From the NCBI GenBank assembly GCA_965198865.1, contig CBDAQA010000033.1:1-64000 (forward strand): a DNA stretch of 64,000 nt, in the 5' to 3' direction. Positions 1-8,233 of the stretch are shown here, piece after piece. The notes beneath the pieces were generated by a model. That model did not search any database. It saw nothing but the letters and a program-made list of their open reading frames with translations, and was not told the DNA's origin. This stretch comes from CBDAQA01 sp965198865. Its GTDB lineage: Bacteria > Planctomycetota > Phycisphaerae > Tepidisphaerales > Tepidisphaeraceae. Within the stretch, counting starts at the first letter, position 1. The number at the start of each line of letters is the position of its first letter. The position numbers were made by a program, and so were the translations under genes.

Positions 1-196
1 CGTACTCGCCCGCGATGCGGGCCTGCGTCATCCCCATCCAGGCGAGCCCGACCCCGAGGGTGGCCGCGATCCCCTCGGCCAGCGCGACGGCGGCGGCGTC
101 GCCCGGCGGCACGTAGGCCACCAGCGCCGTCACGGCCGACGCCACGACGAGCATCACGCCCACGACGGCCAACGCGATGAACACGCCACGTCTCAT
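1..196 (-). CDS. Hypothetical membrane protein, C-terminus cut by window edge
   Basis: The reading frame starts at ATG (194-196) and runs off the left edge without a stop, giving 65 residues. It opens with MRRGVFIALAVV, a hydrophobic stretch over about residues 5-27 typical of a signal anchor, and has a second hydrophobic stretch around residues 38-55. High-GC codon use matches neighbouring genes. It diverges from the gene at 380. No family is recognised and the C-terminal part is missing, so function is unknown. Confidence 0.5.
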   Translation of the reverse strand, partial: MRRGVFIALAVVGVMLVVASAVTALVAYVPPGDAAAVALAEGIAATLGVGLAWMGMTQARIAGEY

Positions 197-379
197 GCCA
201 GCCGCACACGGTACCGGGCGGTCGTCCCCAGAGGAATTTTCGCGGCCGCATGCGACGCCCCGAAATGATCGGCACAGCCGTCACCGCCCACGCGCGCGCG
301 GCCCCGTTGCCGTCCAACGGCATCGTGTGACGGGCGAGCCGGCATCCCCGTGGGCCGACTTAAACTGCGGGAGCGACCT

Positions 380-1144
380 ATGCACGCGACGACCGCCGAC
401 CCGTTCTGGCACACGTTCCGCACCGGCTCACCCATCCATGGTGCGGCATTGCTCGGCATCGCGCTGGGTTGCGTCGCCGTCGTGGCGATGGGGCGCGCGG
501 CGCGACGGCGGGGACCCTCCGCTGCGCGACGGCTGGACGCCGCGGGGGCCGCCATCGTGGCCGGGATCTGGCTGTTCCTGCTGGGTCACTCGATGATGCC
601 CGTGCGGTTCGGGTGGGGACAGTCGGTGCCGCTGCACGTCTGCCACGTGGTCGGCGTGGCGGCACCGGCGGCGCTGTGGGGCCGGCGTCGGGTGGCGCGG
701 GCGGTGCTCTACTTCTGGGGGCTGGGCATCACCACGCAGGCGATCCTCACGCCCTCGGTCACGGTCGGGCCGGCACACGGGCAACTCTGGCTGTATTGGG
801 GGTGGCACTTCGTGCTGGTCGCGGCGGCGGCGTACGACCTGGGCGCTCGCCGGTACCGGCCGTGCTGGCGGGACTGGCGATTGGCCGTCGCGGTCGGCCT
901 GGCGTACGCGCCGGTCGCGTTCTCCGTCGACTGCGCCCTGGGGACCGACTACGGGTGGCTGGGGCAGCGGCGGTACAGCCAGTGGACGCTGATGGAGCTG
1001 TTCGGGCCTTGGCCGGCAAGAGTGCCGTGGCTGGTGCTGGCGGCGTGCGCAACCATGGCGCTGCTGGCGGTCGTGTGGCCACGGAACCGGAAGTGGGAGC
1101 ACCTTCCCGCTCTGCCCGGGATGGCCGTCGCAGTCACGCCCTGA
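380..1144 (+). CDS. TIGR02206 / YwaF-family integral membrane protein
   Basis: A 254-residue multi-spanning membrane protein with about six to seven hydrophobic helices. The motif HSMMPVRFGWGQSVPLHVCH (about residues 71-90) and the later YWGWHF and FGPWP segments match the TIGR02206/YwaF family, whose biochemical role is poorly defined. I chose the ATG at 380 rather than the upstream ATG at 350, because the earlier residues are charged and the family starts near a tryptophan/phenylalanine-rich segment (WHTF). The 3' end overlaps the convergent metallophosphoesterase by 11 bases. Confidence 0.75.
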   Translation: MHATTADPFWHTFRTGSPIHGAALLGIALGCVAVVAMGRAARRRGPSAARRLDAAGAAIVAGIWLFLLGHSMMPVRFGWGQSVPLHVCHVVGVAAPAALWGRRRVARAVLYFWGLGITTQAILTPSVTVGPAHGQLWLYWGWHFVLVAAAAYDLGARRYRPCWRDWRLAVAVGLAYAPVAFSVDCALGTDYGWLGQRRYSQWTLMELFGPWPARVPWLVLAACATMALLAVVWPRNRKWEHLPALPGMAVAVTP

Positions 1145-1961
1145 CCAGCCGGATCTCGATCACCTCGGCGGGGCAGAACAGCCGGACCGGCGCGGTGCTG
1201 AACCCGAACCCGCGGCTGACGACGAGCCAGGCCTCGTCGACGTAATTGACGCCGGCCCGCAGCTGCATGGGGTAGCTGTCGTGTCGCAGGATCGGCAAAC
1301 GGCCGGGCAGGCACAGCTGCCCGCCGTGCGTGTGGCCGGCCAGGAACAGGTCGGGCCGGGCACCGCGCAGCTTGCGGAGGTGGTCGGGGTAGTGCGACAT
1401 GATGATCCGCGGGATGCCCGGCGACGGGGGCGGCAGGGACCGCGGGAAGCTGCGCGGCATGTCCTCGCGCTGCGGCCCCGGCGTGGCGATCAGCTCGATC
1501 TGCGCCCCGTTGGCGTCCACGAGCACCCGTTGGCCGTCGATCAGCCGCAGTGGTGTTCCGGCGAGGGCGGCGGGGCGCAGGAACCGGTCGTGGTTGCCGA
1601 ACTGCCCGAACACGCCGAGGCGGGCGTGCAACCCGTTCAGCACGCGGCGGGCGATCGGCACGCAACCCTTGGGGTGGCGGATGTCGTCCACGACGTCGCC
1701 GGTCAGCAGGATCAGGTCGGGCTCGCGCAGGGCGAGGCGGTCGAACAGGTCGTCGTAGGCGGTCTGCCAGACGCGCCGGCTGTGGAGGTCGGACAGGTGG
1801 ACGATGCGGAACCCGTCCAGCGCCGGCGGCAGGCCGCGGACGGGCAGCTCGTACGTGTTCCACTCGAACCCGATGGTGTCGCCGTACTGGAACCACGGCC
1901 CCGGGGGGGTGTCCAGCCTGCGTCCGCCGTGGCCGATGGGGAGCCATTCGGGCCCCGTCAC
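1134..1961 (-). CDS. Metallophosphoesterase (calcineurin-like, YaeI/YkuE type)
   Basis: A 275-residue calcineurin-like phosphoesterase. All metal-binding blocks are visible in order: HLSDLH, LLTGDVVDD, FGNHDR, MSHYPD and LAGHTHGGQ. Family members of this type hydrolyse phosphomonoesters, including UDP-diacylglucosamine-like lipids in some bacteria, but the substrate cannot be read here. The start is taken as the GTG at 1961, whose GTGA overlaps the stop codon of the upstream STAS gene by four bases. This implies translational coupling. A longer in-frame extension to 2066 is only the out-of-frame shadow of that STAS gene. Confidence 0.85.
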   Translation of the reverse strand: MTGPEWLPIGHGGRRLDTPPGPWFQYGDTIGFEWNTYELPVRGLPPALDGFRIVHLSDLHSRRVWQTAYDDLFDRLALREPDLILLTGDVVDDIRHPKGCVPIARRVLNGLHARLGVFGQFGNHDRFLRPAALAGTPLRLIDGQRVLVDANGAQIELIATPGPQREDMPRSFPRSLPPPSPGIPRIIMSHYPDHLRKLRGARPDLFLAGHTHGGQLCLPGRLPILRHDSYPMQLRAGVNYVDEAWLVVSRGFGFSTAPVRLFCPAEVIEIRLVRA

Positions 1962-2314
1962 GGCACCGCGACCTTCAGCGCCTCCCGCTGGGTGGGCTTG
2001 ATCGTGAGCACGCGGTCGAGCCGGGTGATCTGCAGCAGCTGCAGCAGCGTCGGCCCGACGCCGCACAGCACGAGCACGCTGTGGGGCAGCTTGTCCAGCT
2101 TCTTCTTCAGCGTCAGGATGATGCCGATCGCCTGGCTGGACAGGAACTGCACCTGCTCGAAGTCGAGGATCATCTGCCGGCGGTCCTCCTCGTCGACCAA
2201 TCGGTAGACGGCATGGCCGAGGCGCTCCAGCAGCGGGGGGTCCATCAGCGAGGCCGTGTGGAACTCGACGACGGTGAACTTCTCGATGGGCTGAACGATC
2301 AACGGCAGGTCCAT
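1958..2314 (-). CDS. STAS-domain protein (anti-sigma-factor antagonist-like)
   Basis: A single STAS domain of 118 residues. The core is LDFEQVQFLSSQAIGIIL, which contains the conserved serine position (SSQAIG) that is phosphorylated by serine kinases in SpoIIAA/RsbV-type antagonists. No kinase or sigma factor gene lies next to it, so the partner switch it belongs to is unknown. I chose the ATG at 2314 (MDLPLIV); an ATG at 2329 is also possible, and neither has a clear ribosome-binding site. It lies downstream of the FkbM methyltransferase on the same strand and overlaps the metallophosphoesterase start by four bases. Confidence 0.8.
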   Translation of the reverse strand: MDLPLIVQPIEKFTVVEFHTASLMDPPLLERLGHAVYRLVDEEDRRQMILDFEQVQFLSSQAIGIILTLKKKLDKLPHSVLVLCGVGPTLLQLLQITRLDRVLTIKPTQREALKVAVP

Positions 2315-2360
2315 GGCGGCCGGCAGCATCGCACGCGGCCGGGCCGGTCGCAAGGACGAA

Positions 2361-3200
2361 TCACCGCGGGAAGCACCGGACCAGCACGTTCCGCTGCCGC
2401 GGCTCGGCGTCGAGCCGGGCAAGGTCACGGATCGGGGTGAGCCGCCAGTCGACCCAGCTGGCGCGGTAGCGGGGCTGTAACGCCATCAGGTGGCGGATCA
2501 GATCGGACGACCTGAACCCGGCCGCGGCGGCCGACTGCGGGTTGTGCTCGAACACGACGGCGGGCGGTCGGTCGGCGCACCAGAAGCGGTCGGCGCCGCG
2601 CACGGCCTCCAGCTCCGCACCCTCGACGTCGAGCTTCACGACGTCGGGCACCAACTGCACCAAGTGGTCGAGACGATCGGACCGCACCTCCACGGGGTGG
2701 CCGCCGGGGACGAGCGCGGGATAGCCGCTGGCCTGCCCGTGGTTCAGGTCGGCCGACGGTTGGTACAGGGTCAGGACGCCTGACGTTGCCGCGGCGGCCA
2801 CGGGGTGGATCGTCACGTTCGTCAGCCCGTTCAGCGCGACGTGGTCCGCGAGCCGCCGGCGGTTGCCCGGGTCGGGCTCGATCGCGTCGACCCGGCCGGT
2901 CGACCCCACCATTCGGGCGGCGACGACCGTGAAGAATCCGAGGTTCGCCCCGCAGTCGACGAGGTGGCCCCCGGGCTGGAGCAGCCGGGCGAGCGTGCGC
3001 CGGGTCTCCAGCTCGTAGCTGCCGGTCGCCATGCAGCAGTCGGGGTAGGTGGCGAGGTCGAGGTCGAGCGTGACGCCGGGCAGGGGGGTGAAGCGGCCGT
3101 CCCACCGGTCGCGCGGAATGTCGCTGCGCGCCCATCGGGCGACGGCGAAGCCGCCGCGACCGGTGGGCGAAAGGCGGGCGTGCCACCGGGCCAGGGTCAT
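2361..3200 (-). CDS. FkbM-family methyltransferase
   Basis: A class I SAM-dependent methyltransferase of the FkbM type, 279 residues. The SAM-binding glycine loop is VDCGANLGFFTVVAAR, followed by the acidic motif AIEPDPGN and the FkbM signature KLDVEGAELEAV. FkbM proteins usually O-methylate sugars or secondary metabolites; the substrate here is unknown. The ATG at 3200 (MTLARWH) is preferred, because an upstream in-frame ATG at 3284 would place the coding region across the large palindrome at 3216-3300. It appears to lead a minus-strand operon with the STAS and phosphoesterase genes. Confidence 0.8.
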   Translation of the reverse strand: MTLARWHARLSPTGRGGFAVARWARSDIPRDRWDGRFTPLPGVTLDLDLATYPDCCMATGSYELETRRTLARLLQPGGHLVDCGANLGFFTVVAARMVGSTGRVDAIEPDPGNRRRLADHVALNGLTNVTIHPVAAAATSGVLTLYQPSADLNHGQASGYPALVPGGHPVEVRSDRLDHLVQLVPDVVKLDVEGAELEAVRGADRFWCADRPPAVVFEHNPQSAAAAGFRSSDLIRHLMALQPRYRASWVDWRLTPIRDLARLDAEPRQRNVLVRCFPR

Positions 3201-3215
3201 GCGTCCAGAATCGGA

Positions 3216-3300
3216 GGAGCCGCGCACGGAGGTACCCCGGAGTAAGCGGTTGGGCGTCGGGAAAGACCGCTCACTCCGGAGCACCTCCGTGCGCGGCTCC
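3216..3300. repeat. Long imperfect palindrome (85 bp hairpin)
   Basis: Arms at 3216-3243 and 3273-3300 are complementary with only a few mismatches; the outer 18 bases (3216-3233 with 3283-3300) pair perfectly. Inside, AGCGGT and ACCGCT extend the stem. Four T residues follow on the plus strand (3301-3304). It sits between divergent genes (2361-3200 minus, 3392-4144 plus), so it is not an obvious terminator for either. It could be an mRNA leader structure of the FkbM gene or a dispersed palindromic repeat. Confidence 0.8.
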
Positions 3301-3391
3301 TTTTAGGCTGAGCATCGCACGGGCGGGACACCGTCGCAACGGAATGGCCGGGGGCGTATACTGCGGCCGTCCCTCTTTCAAGGCTAGCGAC

Positions 3392-4144
3392 ATGTCCACC
3401 ACCACCGACGTTGCCCGACCCGCCGCCGCCCCTGCTGCCCGCGGCGAGGGGGCGCCCGCGATCAAGCGGCAGTTCGTGAACTTCGGGTTCTACAAGCTCG
3501 ACCCCGCGTTCCGCCGGCTGAGCGACCACGACAAGATCCAGGCCCGCAGCGAGTTCCTCCGGCTGTTCCAGAAGCCGCGCGACGGGCTGATGTGCCTGAG
3601 CTACAGCACGGTGGGGCTCCGGCCGGACGCGGACTTTCTGCTGTGGCGGATCGGTTCGGGCACGGACGAGTTCCAGAGCCAGTCGGCGCTGATCAACAAG
3701 ACGACGCTGGGCGGCTACCTGACGACGCCGCACTCGTTCGTGAGCATGACCAAGCGGAGCCAGTACATCGACAAGCTGGACCCGTTCCACACGGCCGAGA
3801 GCCGCACGCACATCATCCCCGGCAAGCGGAAGTACCTGTTCGTCTACCCGTTCGTGAAGACGCGGGAGTGGTACCTGATGCCGGCCGAGAAGCGGCAGGA
3901 GGTGATGGACATCCACATCAGGGTGGGCAACGAGTTCCCCAGCGTGAAGCTGAACACGACCTACAGCTTCGGCCTGGACGACCAGGAGTTCGTGGTGGCG
4001 TTCGAGACGGACGAGCCGAAGGATTTCCTGGACCTGGTGATGAAGCTGCGCGAGACGCAGAGCAGCAAGTACACCCTGCGCGACACGCCGATCTTCACCT
4101 GCGTGCAGATGCCGATGGAGCAGGTGTTGGACCAGCTGTTTTGA
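3392..4144 (+). CDS. hemQ: Coproheme decarboxylase / heme synthase HemQ (chlorite dismutase family)
   Basis: A 250-residue member of the chlorite dismutase-like superfamily. The YPFVKTREWYLMP segment is characteristic of the HemQ (ChdC) branch that oxidatively decarboxylates coproheme III to heme b in the coproporphyrin-dependent pathway. The proximal heme-ligand histidine is probably His175, in MDIHIRVGNEFP. The start at 3392 (MSTTTDVA) is chosen over an upstream ATG because the first 40 residues are low-complexity and the conserved domain begins near QFVNFGFYKL. No other heme genes are adjacent; it stands as a single plus-strand unit. Confidence 0.85.
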   Translation: MSTTTDVARPAAAPAARGEGAPAIKRQFVNFGFYKLDPAFRRLSDHDKIQARSEFLRLFQKPRDGLMCLSYSTVGLRPDADFLLWRIGSGTDEFQSQSALINKTTLGGYLTTPHSFVSMTKRSQYIDKLDPFHTAESRTHIIPGKRKYLFVYPFVKTREWYLMPAEKRQEVMDIHIRVGNEFPSVKLNTTYSFGLDDQEFVVAFETDEPKDFLDLVMKLRETQSSKYTLRDTPIFTCVQMPMEQVLDQLF

Positions 4145-4249
4145 CCCGCTCCACGCCTTCGAAATCCTGGCTTGCCGCCGGAGCAGCTGGTGTTTGGTCG
4201 TGGCACACCACCCGTCGCGTGGGGCCGTTCACCTGCGAGCCGCCTCGGA

Positions 4250-4428
4250 TCCGCGCCGAGATGCCAAGAAGGCCAAGAGCGCGAAGAAGAGATACTGGCG
4301 GCGGTGCCTATCGCTCTGAACTGATCGCCGATCGGCAACATCGAATGTACCGAACGGAATCAACGATTGCGGACGCCGATTGCCTCTCTCCTTGGCGTTC
4401 TTGGCCGCCTTGGCGTCCCGGCGTGACG
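4250..4428. repeat. Imperfect inverted repeat element built of CCAAGA-rich arms
   Basis: The left arm (about 4250-4292) contains GCCAAGAAGGCCAAGA; the right arm (about 4379-4428) carries its near reverse complement, TTGGCGTTCTTGGCCGCC. The arms match at roughly four of five positions around a loop of about 90 bases. Neither strand codes for anything plausible. It resembles a small palindromic mobile or structural repeat. It lies in the 619-base gap between hemQ and the M20 hydrolase gene. Confidence 0.6.
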
Positions 4429-4763
4429 ACACCACTGTCAGCGCTGTTTGACGTGGATGGGAGTTATACAGCGAGGGAAGTAGGAGCCCACGAAAGGCAC
4501 GACCATTCGGCTGCACCGCCCCACGTTCGTCCCGCCCGCGGGCGTCATGGCAGGGTCGACGGATCAAGCGACAGGCAACATGTGAGACAACTTGTTCCAA
4601 CAAGCAGTTGGTCGAGTCACAAGTGTTTGTTGTCGCATCACTTGGTGCGAGACCGGCTTGGGATAGGACGATAAGTGTCCCATTTCGTCCCATTTTGTCT
4701 CACCGATGGCGACCCTGACCCGCCGCGTGCCGCGGCCGGGTGGTTGCGGTACCCTATCGCACC
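4429..4763. other. Non-coding leader region upstream of the M20 hydrolase gene
   Basis: No gene is visible here. It is more AT-rich than its surroundings. It contains the 14-bp palindrome CTTGTTCCAACAAG at 4591-4604, which could be an operator. It also has a short 10-bp tandem repeat, GTCCCATTTC then GTCCCATTTT, at 4677-4696. The promoter of the gene at 4764 most likely lies here, but no -35/-10 pair can be called with confidence. Confidence 0.45.
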
Positions 4764-5945
4764 ATGATCGCCCCATCGAACATCCCGTCGGCCGTGGCGA
4801 CGGCGATCGACCTGCGTCACCGGCTGCACCAGATCCCCGAGCTCGGGTACGCCGAGCACAAGACGGCCGAGGTGATCCGCGGCGAGCTGACCCGGCTCGG
4901 CATCGAGTTCGTTGCCGGGGTGCCGGAGGCGCCGACGGCGACGATCGCTTGGATCGGCGACCCGTCGAAGCCGTGCGTCGCGCTGCGGGCCGACATCGAC
5001 GCGCTGCCGATCACCGAGCGGACCGGCCTCTCCTATGCCAGCACCCACCCGGGCCGCATGCACGCCTGCGGGCACGATGGTCACACGGCGACGCTGCTGG
5101 CGACGGCGGCGGTGCTGAAGTCGCGCGTGGCCGAGCTGCCCGTGTGCGTGAAGTTCATGTGGCAGCCGGCCGAGGAGGGCGGCGGCGGGGGGAAGCGGCT
5201 CGTCGAGGGGGGCGTGCTGGACGGACGGCTCGGGCCGAAGGTGTCGGCCGTGTTCGGCCTGCACGGGTGGCCGGGGCTGAAGGTGGGGACCGTCGCGACC
5301 AAGCCGGGCGTGCTGCTGGCGGCGACCGATGGGTTCAAGGCCACGTTCGTCGGCCGGGGGACGCACGGGGCCTATCCGCACCTGGGTCGCGACCCGATCG
5401 TGACGGCGGCCGAGGCGGTGCTGAACCTGCAGCAGTTCGTCAGCCGGGAGTACGACCCGACCGACTCGGCCGTCGTCACGGTCGGCAAGTTCCACGCCGG
5501 CACGGCCACGAACGTGATCCCGGATGAAGCGGTGATCGAGGGGACGGCTCGCACCGTCTCGGCCCAGGGGCGAAAGCTGATCCGCGCCGGCATCGAGCGC
5601 CGCTGCACGGGCATCGCCGCCGCCAACGACTGCGGGTTGCGGTTCGACTGGTTCGACGGTTACCCGCCGACCGTCAACGACCCCGCCATGGCCGACCGCG
5701 TGGCGGCCGTCGCCAAGGCCGAGCTCGGGGCTGATCGATTCATCCCCGTCGGCCGGCCGTCGATGGGCGGCGAGGACTTCGCCTACTACCTGGAGCAGGT
5801 GCCGGGGTGCTTCTTCCTGGTGGGGGTCGAGCCGCCGCACGTGAGCACGTCGCCGCCGCTGCACAGCGATCGGTACGACTACGCCGACGACGCGATCGGC
5901 GTGGGCGTGGCGGTGTTCGTTGGGCTGGCGATGGGCGGGATTTAG
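4764..5945 (+). CDS. M20-family amidohydrolase (hippurate / N-acyl-amino-acid hydrolase type)
   Basis: A 393-residue zinc peptidase of the M20D type. Metal-binding blocks are HACGHDGHTA (about residue 100) and the C-terminal GGEDFAYYLEQVPG; the dimerisation domain carries HAGTATNVIPDEA. Family members cleave the amide bond of N-acyl amino acids or related conjugates in the cytoplasm; the substrate cannot be assigned. The ATG at 4764 (MIAPSNIP) is used because the preceding in-frame residues fall outside the conserved domain. It ends just before a hairpin that separates it from the convergent ybbR gene. Confidence 0.85.
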   Translation: MIAPSNIPSAVATAIDLRHRLHQIPELGYAEHKTAEVIRGELTRLGIEFVAGVPEAPTATIAWIGDPSKPCVALRADIDALPITERTGLSYASTHPGRMHACGHDGHTATLLATAAVLKSRVAELPVCVKFMWQPAEEGGGGGKRLVEGGVLDGRLGPKVSAVFGLHGWPGLKVGTVATKPGVLLAATDGFKATFVGRGTHGAYPHLGRDPIVTAAEAVLNLQQFVSREYDPTDSAVVTVGKFHAGTATNVIPDEAVIEGTARTVSAQGRKLIRAGIERRCTGIAAANDCGLRFDWFDGYPPTVNDPAMADRVAAVAKAELGADRFIPVGRPSMGGEDFAYYLEQVPGCFFLVGVEPPHVSTSPPLHSDRYDYADDAIGVGVAVFVGLAMGGI

Positions 5946-5991
5946 GTTGGAACCTGGAGGCCAGCGTCTGGGGTTACACGCCCGGGTCGCT

Positions 5992-6030
5992 CGGCGTCTG
6001 ATCCGGGTCTTCGGGGTACCTCAGACGCCG
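5992..6030. terminator. Hairpin between convergent genes
   Basis: A perfect 10-bp stem CGGCGTCTGA / TCAGACGCCG (5992-6001 and 6021-6030) encloses a 19-base loop, between the stop of the M20 hydrolase (5945) and the stop of ybbR (6051). The position between two convergent genes suits a bidirectional terminator, though there is no clear T-run on either side. Confidence 0.55.
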
Positions 6031-6050
6031 GCTTCTCGGGGAGGTTGATC

Positions 6051-7184
6051 TCATCCCCCGCGCGGGATCAGCTTGAACGACTGCTTGCGGGCGGCATCCT
6101 CAGGCGCGGGCTTCACGCCCTCGGGGAGGTTGGTGATGACCAGGGTCCCCTGGCGGTCCTGGCCGGCGTCCTCCAGGCGGACGGTCAGCTCGGCCCACAC
6201 CTGCACGCGCGGCGGCTGGCCGTTCTGCGACGTGACCAGGGCGACCTTGTCGGCCGGGCCGGTCACGTGGACGGGCGGGGTGGAGGGGTCGTCGCTCTCG
6301 CCCAGCTGGACGTAGTAGTCGTGCCAGACGTTGGGCGGGGCGGTGACGAGGATCGGCACGCGGTCGATCGTGGCGTTGGAGTAGGCGGTCGTCACCCGCA
6401 CCTTGGCCGACGCCTGCGCCGGCTGGGCGGTGACACCGGACGGCACCAGAAGCGGCACCGCCTCGGGCGGGTGGTCGCCGGGCAGCTGGAGGTCGACCTT
6501 GGACAGGTCGGCGTAGACGACCAGCGAGCCGTTGAGTTGCGTGGCGACGGCGTCCATCTGCGACTTGGGGCCCCGCAGCCGAACCTTTGGCGGGTCGAAC
6601 GTGACCGAGCCCGAGAACTGGTTGGCGTGGGGGGAGACCATGACGGTCGCGTCGCGCTCCAGGACGTTGTCGACGTTGACCCGGATGCTGGGGGGCTGCG
6701 CCTCGGTGACGGTCACGCCGGCCTGGCGGAACAGGGGGAGGTTCTGGGCGGCGGACACGACGTCGACGTCCAGCGTGCCCGTGCCCCGCGAGCCGACGTC
6801 CAGCGCCAGGCCGGGCGGGCCCAGGAGCTGCTTGCCGACCTTCTCGACGGCGTCGCGGGCGCCCCGCAGCGTGAGGTTGACCGTGACCTGCTGGACCCCG
6901 TCGGCGAACTCGGTGGAGCGGTTGGAGACGGTCGACTGCAGCGCCACCGAGACGCCGTTGATCGTCTGCCGGTACTCCTGCTGCTGCTCGGCGTAGACCC
7001 AGATCAGCAGGGTGAGCGGCACGAGCCACGCGGCCGTCTTGAGGCTCGACACCACCCGCTCGACGCTGAACAGCGCCCGCAGCCCGCGCTTGGCGGACGG
7101 GCGGACGGGCGGGTACTCCAGCGTCGACTCGGACCGGCGGTTCGGGCTCGAACTGAAGTCGTCGTCGTCGGGCGATCGGGCCAT
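6051..7184 (-). CDS. YbbR-domain protein (CdaR-like regulator of diadenylate cyclase)
   Basis: A 377-residue protein. A short charged N-terminus is followed by one membrane helix (AWLVPLTLLIWVYA, about residues 51-65). The rest is extracytoplasmic beta-rich sequence with several YbbR-type repeats, for example VTVNLTLRGARDAVEKV and VRLRGPKSQMDAVATQL. In Firmicutes the YbbR protein CdaR controls the membrane cyclase CdaA. Here it lies directly downstream of cdaA with a 21-base gap, so the same role is the natural reading. Confidence 0.8.
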   Translation of the reverse strand: MARSPDDDDFSSSPNRRSESTLEYPPVRPSAKRGLRALFSVERVVSSLKTAAWLVPLTLLIWVYAEQQQEYRQTINGVSVALQSTVSNRSTEFADGVQQVTVNLTLRGARDAVEKVGKQLLGPPGLALDVGSRGTGTLDVDVVSAAQNLPLFRQAGVTVTEAQPPSIRVNVDNVLERDATVMVSPHANQFSGSVTFDPPKVRLRGPKSQMDAVATQLNGSLVVYADLSKVDLQLPGDHPPEAVPLLVPSGVTAQPAQASAKVRVTTAYSNATIDRVPILVTAPPNVWHDYYVQLGESDDPSTPPVHVTGPADKVALVTSQNGQPPRVQVWAELTVRLEDAGQDRQGTLVITNLPEGVKPAPEDAARKQSFKLIPRGG

Positions 7185-7205
7185 CGGTGCACCTGTCGAA
7201 GGGGG

Positions 7206-8075
7206 TCAGGCGGCCTCGCGCTCGACCCGCTCAGTTTTTTTTTGCGGGGTCGAGCCCCCGCCGCTGCTTCCGCCACCCCCGCGGAGCAGCTCGGTCAGCA
7301 GGTCGCGCAGGGCGTCGGGCGTCAGCTTGCGGATCAGCTGGCCACGCTCGGCGATGCTGACGTCGCCCGTCTCCTCGGAGACGACCAGCACGACGGCGTC
7401 GCTCTCCTGGCTCATGCCGACGGCGGCGCGGTGGCGGGCGCCCAGCTCCTTCTCCAGCTCGCCGCTCTCGGCCATCGGGAACTGCACGCCGGCGTGCCCG
7501 ATCCGCCCGCCGGACACGACGACGCCCAGGTCGTGCAGCGGGCTGTTGGGCCAGAAGATCGTGTTGAGCAGGTCGGCGGTCAGGTCGGCGTTGACCGGCG
7601 TGCCGTTCTCGGCGATGCCGCCGAGGGCGACGTCGCGCTCGATGGCGATGACGGCCCCGATCTTCCGGCGCGAGCAGAACATGGCCGCCTCGACCAGGGC
7701 GTCGACCTCGGCGGTCAGCTCGCCGGATCCCCCGGCCAGGCCGCGGAACCAGCGGGTCTCGCCCAGCTTGAGCAGCGCCCGCCGCAGTTCCGGCTGGAAC
7801 ACGACGATGATCGCGTAGAAGGCGAAGGTCAGGAACTTCGTGTAGAGGAAGATGATCCGGTCGAACCCGAGCTGGGCGGCGACCAGTTGGAGCATCACGT
7901 ACAGCGTCACCAGCACGATGGCGATGCCGCGGAGCAGGCGGGCGCCGCGCGTGCCGCGGAGGAACAGGACGACCAGCTTCACCGCCAGGCCGATCACCAG
8001 CAGTTCGATGGCGATCTTCCACAGCGGGATGACCCGCAGGGCGTTGAGGAAGCTGTAGATTGCCGTGAGATCCAT
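7206..8075 (-). CDS. cdaA: Diadenylate cyclase CdaA (membrane-bound, DisA_N domain)
   Basis: A 289-residue c-di-AMP synthase candidate with three N-terminal membrane helices (about residues 20-38, 45-67 and 77-93) and a DisA_N domain (about 115-245). It forms c-di-AMP from two ATP. The RHR motif is intact (GARHRAAVG, Arg214-His215-Arg216), but the usual DGA motif reads DLG (Asp182-Leu183-Gly184, in PLHDLGVVV). The metal-ligand aspartate is kept. The C-terminus is Gly/Ser-rich. It lies between folP upstream and ybbR downstream, the order common in bacteria that couple folP, cdaA and ybbR. Confidence 0.85.
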   Translation of the reverse strand: MDLTAIYSFLNALRVIPLWKIAIELLVIGLAVKLVVLFLRGTRGARLLRGIAIVLVTLYVMLQLVAAQLGFDRIIFLYTKFLTFAFYAIIVVFQPELRRALLKLGETRWFRGLAGGSGELTAEVDALVEAAMFCSRRKIGAVIAIERDVALGGIAENGTPVNADLTADLLNTIFWPNSPLHDLGVVVSGGRIGHAGVQFPMAESGELEKELGARHRAAVGMSQESDAVVLVVSEETGDVSIAERGQLIRKLTPDALRDLLTELLRGGGGSSGGGSTPQKKTERVEREAA

Positions 8076-8233
8076 CTGACCTAAAGACCCGCCCGCACCG
8101 CCCCGCGATAGTGGCCCCTTCGACCGTTGTACCGCGCTTGCCGTAGCGAAAATTTATCGAAGGGTGTCGCGGCGGGTCCGACCGCTCGCCGCGCAACTAT
8201 ACCTGGGTCGCCTCCTCCCGGCGAACGGGGAAC

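Noticed and set aside
6045..8084. A 679-codon open frame on the plus strand opposite ybbR and cdaA
   Set aside because: It is antisense to two well-supported genes, has no recognisable domain, and is the long-frame shadow expected in GC-rich DNA.
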